46,135 bases of DNA, taken from assembly GCA_947626185.1 (NCBI GenBank), contig CANQRD010000007.1, positions 1 through 46,135 on the forward strand, read 5' to 3'. Below, piece after piece: positions 43,788 through 46,135 of this stretch (position 1 is its first letter; every line of letters begins with the position of its first letter). This stretch comes from an uncultured Flavobacterium sp. Its GTDB lineage: Bacteria; Bacteroidota; Bacteroidia; Flavobacteriales; Flavobacteriaceae. The position numbers and the translations under genes are program-made. The notes under the pieces are model-generated. The model made no database searches. It was not told the DNA's origin and saw nothing but the letters and a program-made list of their open reading frames with translations.

Positions 43788-45539
43788 ATGAGCGCTTTAA
43801 AATCATTAAACAAATACTTCATAAAATATAAATACCACTTTCTATTTGGAATAATTATTACCATCGTAGCGCAATTCTTTACGCTATATACACCTAAATT
43901 AGTTGGAGATTCTATTCGAGTTCTTGAGCAATTGAAAGAATTAAACAAAGAAGAAGTATCAGATATCTTACTATCCAATATATTTTGGATAGTTGTTACT
44001 ACATTAATTGCTGGTTTTTTGACCTTTTTAATGAGACAAACATTAATTGTTATGTCTCGTCACATTGAATTTGATTTAAAAAACGATATTTTTCAACACT
44101 ACGAAGTGCTTACTCAAAGTTTTTATAAGCGAAATCGCACGGGCGACTTAATGAATAGAATTAGCGAAGATGTTGGTAAAGTGCGTCAATATGTTGGTCC
44201 AGCAGTAATGTATTCTGTCAACACAATTATTCGGTTTATTGTAGTAATTGCCCAGATGTATATTATTTCTCCAAAGCTAACCTTCTATTCTTTAGCTCCA
44301 CTTCCTTTTTTGGGTTATTTAATTTTTAAATTGAGTAAACAGGTAAACGAAAGAAGTAAAAGTTTTCAACAGAATTTATCTACACTATCAACCTTTACCC
44401 AAGAAACTTACTCTGGAATGCGAGTAATAAAAGCACATGCTATAGAAGAAAACAAAAATAACGATTTTAAAAAACTTACCGAAAGTAGCAAACACAAATC
44501 ATTAAAACTAGCAAAAACAGGTGCGTTAATTGGTCCATTAATGATTTTACTTATTGGACTTAGTAATTTAATTGTTATTACAATTGGCTCATTAATGTAC
44601 TTTAAAGGAACTATTACAGATATTGGTATTATAGCACAATTTATTCTATACATCAATATGCTTACTTGGCCAGTAGCTTCGTTAGGTTGGGTTTCTACAA
44701 TGATACAAGAAGCAGAAGCATCACAAAAGCGAATTAATGAATTTTTAGACGAAAAACCAGAGATTGTCAACACTAATCCAAATCCTACTAATATTACTGG
44801 TAAATTTGAACTAACTAATGTTTCTTTTACATATCCTGATACAGGAATTAAAGCATTATCCAATATTTCTTTTTCTTTAGAAAAAGGACAAAGTTTAGCT
44901 ATTTTAGGAAAAACAGGTTCAGGAAAAAGCACATTACTTTCTTTACTAACTAGAATGTATACTATTGATAATGGTTCTATTAAAATTGATAATTTAAATA
45001 TTGAAGATTGCAATCTATATGACTTACGTAAGGCAATAGCTGTTGTTCCACAAGATTCTTTTTTATTTTCAGATACTATTAGCAACAACATTCGATTTGG
45101 AAAAGAAGATGCGACAATTGAAGAAATAATTGAAGCAGCTAAAAAAGCAGTTGTTCATCACAATATTGAAGGCTTTGAACATCAATACGACACGATTTTA
45201 GGAGAACGAGGACTAACGCTTTCTGGTGGTCAAAAACAACGTGTTTCAATTGCAAGAGCATTAATAAAAGATGCCCCAGTACTTTTGTTAGACGATGCCT
45301 TATCTGCAGTAGATACAGAAACTGAAGAAAAAATATTACAAAACTTACAAATTCACAGTAAAGAACTTACTTCAATAATTGTTACGCACAGAATTTCATC
45401 AGCAAAAAATGCTGATAAAATTATTGTATTAGACCAAGGAAAAATTATTCAACAAGGAACCCATGAAAGTTTATTAACTGAAAAAGGATACTATTCAGAC
45501 CTTTATCAAAAGCAATTAAAAGAAAAAGAAATAGCTTAA
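43788..45539 (+). CDS. ABC exporter, fused permease and ATPase (MsbA/MDR-like)
   Basis: Half-transporter, 583 aa. The N-terminal membrane domain (~1-310) has about six segments, including FLFGIIITIVAQFFTLY and the first-loop region FDLKNDIFQHYEVL...FYKRNRTGDLMNRISEDVGKVR, which is typical of type IV exporters. The C-terminal ATPase has Walker A ILGKTGSGKSTLLSLL, signature LSGGQKQRVSIARALI, Walker B PVLLLDDALSAVDTETE and the H-loop TSIIVTHRISS. It probably works as a homodimer. Lipid A, lipid or drug substrates are all possible; no neighbour decides. It has its own promoter and a long perfect dyad in its leader. Confidence 0.93.
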   Translation: MSALKSLNKYFIKYKYHFLFGIIITIVAQFFTLYTPKLVGDSIRVLEQLKELNKEEVSDILLSNIFWIVVTTLIAGFLTFLMRQTLIVMSRHIEFDLKNDIFQHYEVLTQSFYKRNRTGDLMNRISEDVGKVRQYVGPAVMYSVNTIIRFIVVIAQMYIISPKLTFYSLAPLPFLGYLIFKLSKQVNERSKSFQQNLSTLSTFTQETYSGMRVIKAHAIEENKNNDFKKLTESSKHKSLKLAKTGALIGPLMILLIGLSNLIVITIGSLMYFKGTITDIGIIAQFILYINMLTWPVASLGWVSTMIQEAEASQKRINEFLDEKPEIVNTNPNPTNITGKFELTNVSFTYPDTGIKALSNISFSLEKGQSLAILGKTGSGKSTLLSLLTRMYTIDNGSIKIDNLNIEDCNLYDLRKAIAVVPQDSFLFSDTISNNIRFGKEDATIEEIIEAAKKAVVHHNIEGFEHQYDTILGERGLTLSGGQKQRVSIARALIKDAPVLLLDDALSAVDTETEEKILQNLQIHSKELTSIIVTHRISSAKNADKIIVLDQGKIIQQGTHESLLTEKGYYSDLYQKQLKEKEIA

Positions 45540-45543
45540 AAAG

Positions 45544-45574
45544 TTGGTTTATTAGGTTTTTTTTTAGACTTTTG
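45544..45574 (+). promoter_or_regulatory. Predicted promoter of the DUF3276 gene
   Basis: TTG (45544-45546), 20 bp, GACTTTTG (45567-45574). The TTG used as ORF-track start (45572) is inside this -7 box, so translation should begin downstream. Confidence 0.55.
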
Positions 45575-45607
45575 GAAGCTATATATACAAATCAATTAAT
45601 TGATAGA

Positions 45608-45973
45608 ATGATTATGAGAGATAACGAAATGTTAGAGAAAGAGGAGATTTTCTCAAAGGTACTGAGAGCAGGGCGAAGAACTTATTTCTTTGATGTAAGA
45701 TCTACAAAGGCTGATGATTATTACATTACTGTAACTGAAAGTAAAAAATTCACAGAAGATGATGGTTCTTTTCATTTCAAAAAACACAAAATCTATTTAT
45801 ACAAAGAAGATTTTGCAGCTTTTAAAGACATTTTAAATGAAATGACAGAGTATGTAGTAAATCACAAAGGTGAGGAAGTTATTTCTGAAAGACACCAAAA
45901 AGATTTTAAGAAAGAATACACTAAAGATGAAGATATTAACAGTTTTACTGATTTAGAATTTGATGATATTTAA
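45608..45973 (+). CDS. PUR-family nucleic-acid-binding protein (DUF3276)
   Basis: Small protein with one PUR-alpha-like domain, known from Bacteroidota and spirochaetes and thought to bind single-stranded DNA or RNA. EEIFSKVLRAGRRTYFFDVRSTKADDYYITVTESKKF is the first beta-beta-beta part and FHFKKHKIYLYKEDFAAFKDILNEMTEYV the second strand and helix; an acidic tail follows (YTKDEDINSFTDLEFDDI). The start is placed at ATG 45608, with ATG 45614 as an alternative; the ORF-track TTG (45572) lies in the promoter. The family is clear but the cellular target is not. Confidence 0.9.
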   Translation: MIMRDNEMLEKEEIFSKVLRAGRRTYFFDVRSTKADDYYITVTESKKFTEDDGSFHFKKHKIYLYKEDFAAFKDILNEMTEYVVNHKGEEVISERHQKDFKKEYTKDEDINSFTDLEFDDI

Positions 45974-45974
45974 T

Positions 45975-46007
45975 AAAAAAGTTCGACTAAATTAGTCGGA
46001 CTTTTTT
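45975..46007 (+). terminator. Terminator after the DUF3276 gene
   Basis: AAAAAAGTTCGACT / AGTCGGACTTTTTT with one G-U pair and loop AAATT, then T-rich sequence. Confidence 0.8.
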
Positions 46008-46015
46008 TATCTTTG
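46008..46015 (+). promoter_or_regulatory. Predicted -7 box (TATCTTTG) near the right edge
   Basis: Exact TAnnTTTG directly after the terminator; transcription would start near 46021. Confidence 0.5.
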
Positions 46016-46030
46016 TAGCTCAAAAAGGCA

Positions 46031-46081
46031 ATGATGTCTGCCTCGAACCGCAATAATGCTGATGACGTCTGTAATATATAG
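46031..46081 (+). other. Possible leader ORF (16 codons) before the last gene
   Basis: ATG at 46031, ten bases after the expected transcript start, opens MMSASNRNNADDVCNI with stop TAG (46079-46081). The segment is more GC-rich than its surroundings and holds the related strings ATGATGTCTG and TGATGACGTCTG. ATATAGT / ACTATAT (46076-46095) forms a small dyad after it. It could be a leader peptide or part of a structured RNA; no amino acid is strongly enriched. Confidence 0.35.
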
Positions 46082-46104
46082 TAATTTAACTATATCTATT
46101 TGTT

Positions 46105-46135
46105 ATGGACATATACAATCTTAATTTATCCTTCT
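46105..46135 (+). CDS. Possible 5' end of the next gene (truncated)
   Basis: ATG at 46105 opens MDIYNLNLSF and runs off the window. Only ten codons are visible, so neither the frame nor the product can be confirmed. Confidence 0.3.
   Translation, partial: MDIYNLNLSF

Noticed and set aside
44408-45091. 227-aa ORF on the minus strand inside the ABC exporter
   Set aside because: It is a shadow of the plus-strand gene, whose motifs are complete; composition is unlike a real protein and no start context or promoter is seen.

Overview
The window is 46,135 bp of AT-rich chromosomal DNA (about 30-33% GC by eye) from a member of the Bacteroidota, most likely the family Flavobacteriaceae. Evidence: promoters use the Bacteroidota -7 box TAnnTTTG, in several cases with TTG about 19-22 bp upstream, and translation starts lack Shine-Dalgarno sequences. 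Family types also fit: long NusB, DUF1573 and DUF4369 lipoproteins, a PUR-family DUF3276 protein, a methylmalonyl-CoA mutase pair, monomeric isocitrate dehydrogenase and a Wza/Wzc pair with a Tyr-Gly tail. Almost everything is housekeeping. I see no rRNA, tRNA, CRISPR, prophage or intact insertion sequence.

Layout. 1-4.2 kb (+): 3' end of an HtrA/Deg protease, a GAPDH with an N-terminal extension, release factor 3. 4.3-6.0 kb (-): nusB, a DUF1573 lipoprotein gene and yajC in one operon. 6.3-10.8 kb (+): udk, a DivIC/FtsB-like gene and both methylmalonyl-CoA mutase subunits in one operon. 10.8-14.5 kb (-): an RluA-type pseudouridine synthase, panB and a membrane-anchored MutS-like ATPase. 14.5-14.95 kb: a gap holding a frameshifted transposase relic. 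14.95-16.0 kb (+): ybaB/ebfC and a DUF4369 lipoprotein gene. 16.0-19.9 kb (-): recF-murB, then a glycosyltransferase overlapping an ECF sigma factor. 20.0-26.2 kb (+): a TPR protein and ribH, then mutL, two rhomboid proteases and a membrane-linked endonuclease/exonuclease/phosphatase protein. 26.2-27.4 kb (-): an MFS transporter. 27.6-32.6 kb (+): fhs, then lysC-lysA behind a leader region, then a small orphan. 32.7-41.0 kb (-): NADP isocitrate dehydrogenase, wzc and wza, and a kpsF-tatC-lptB operon. 41.1-43.3 kb (+): recQ. 43.3-43.6 kb (-): a small orphan. 43.8-46.1 kb (+): an ABC exporter, a DUF3276 gene, and a second leader-like short ORF before a gene cut by the window end.

The most interesting element is upstream of lysC (29.59-29.77 kb). 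A consensus -7 box is followed by an 18-codon ORF encoding MNNILTKKGKKQNLRQTS, then a strong intrinsic terminator whose T-tract ends about 20 bp before the lysC start codon. There is no room for another promoter, so lysC-lysA must be transcribed through this terminator. The Lys-rich peptide in front of lysine-biosynthesis genes fits ribosome-mediated attenuation by lysine. Other points worth a second look: a MutL with degenerate endonuclease motifs, a RecQ without its zinc cysteines, a perfect 18-bp dyad at the expected transcript start of the ABC exporter, and a second promoter/short-ORF leader at the right edge. Several ORF-track starts (TTG codons) fall inside predicted promoters and have been moved downstream.
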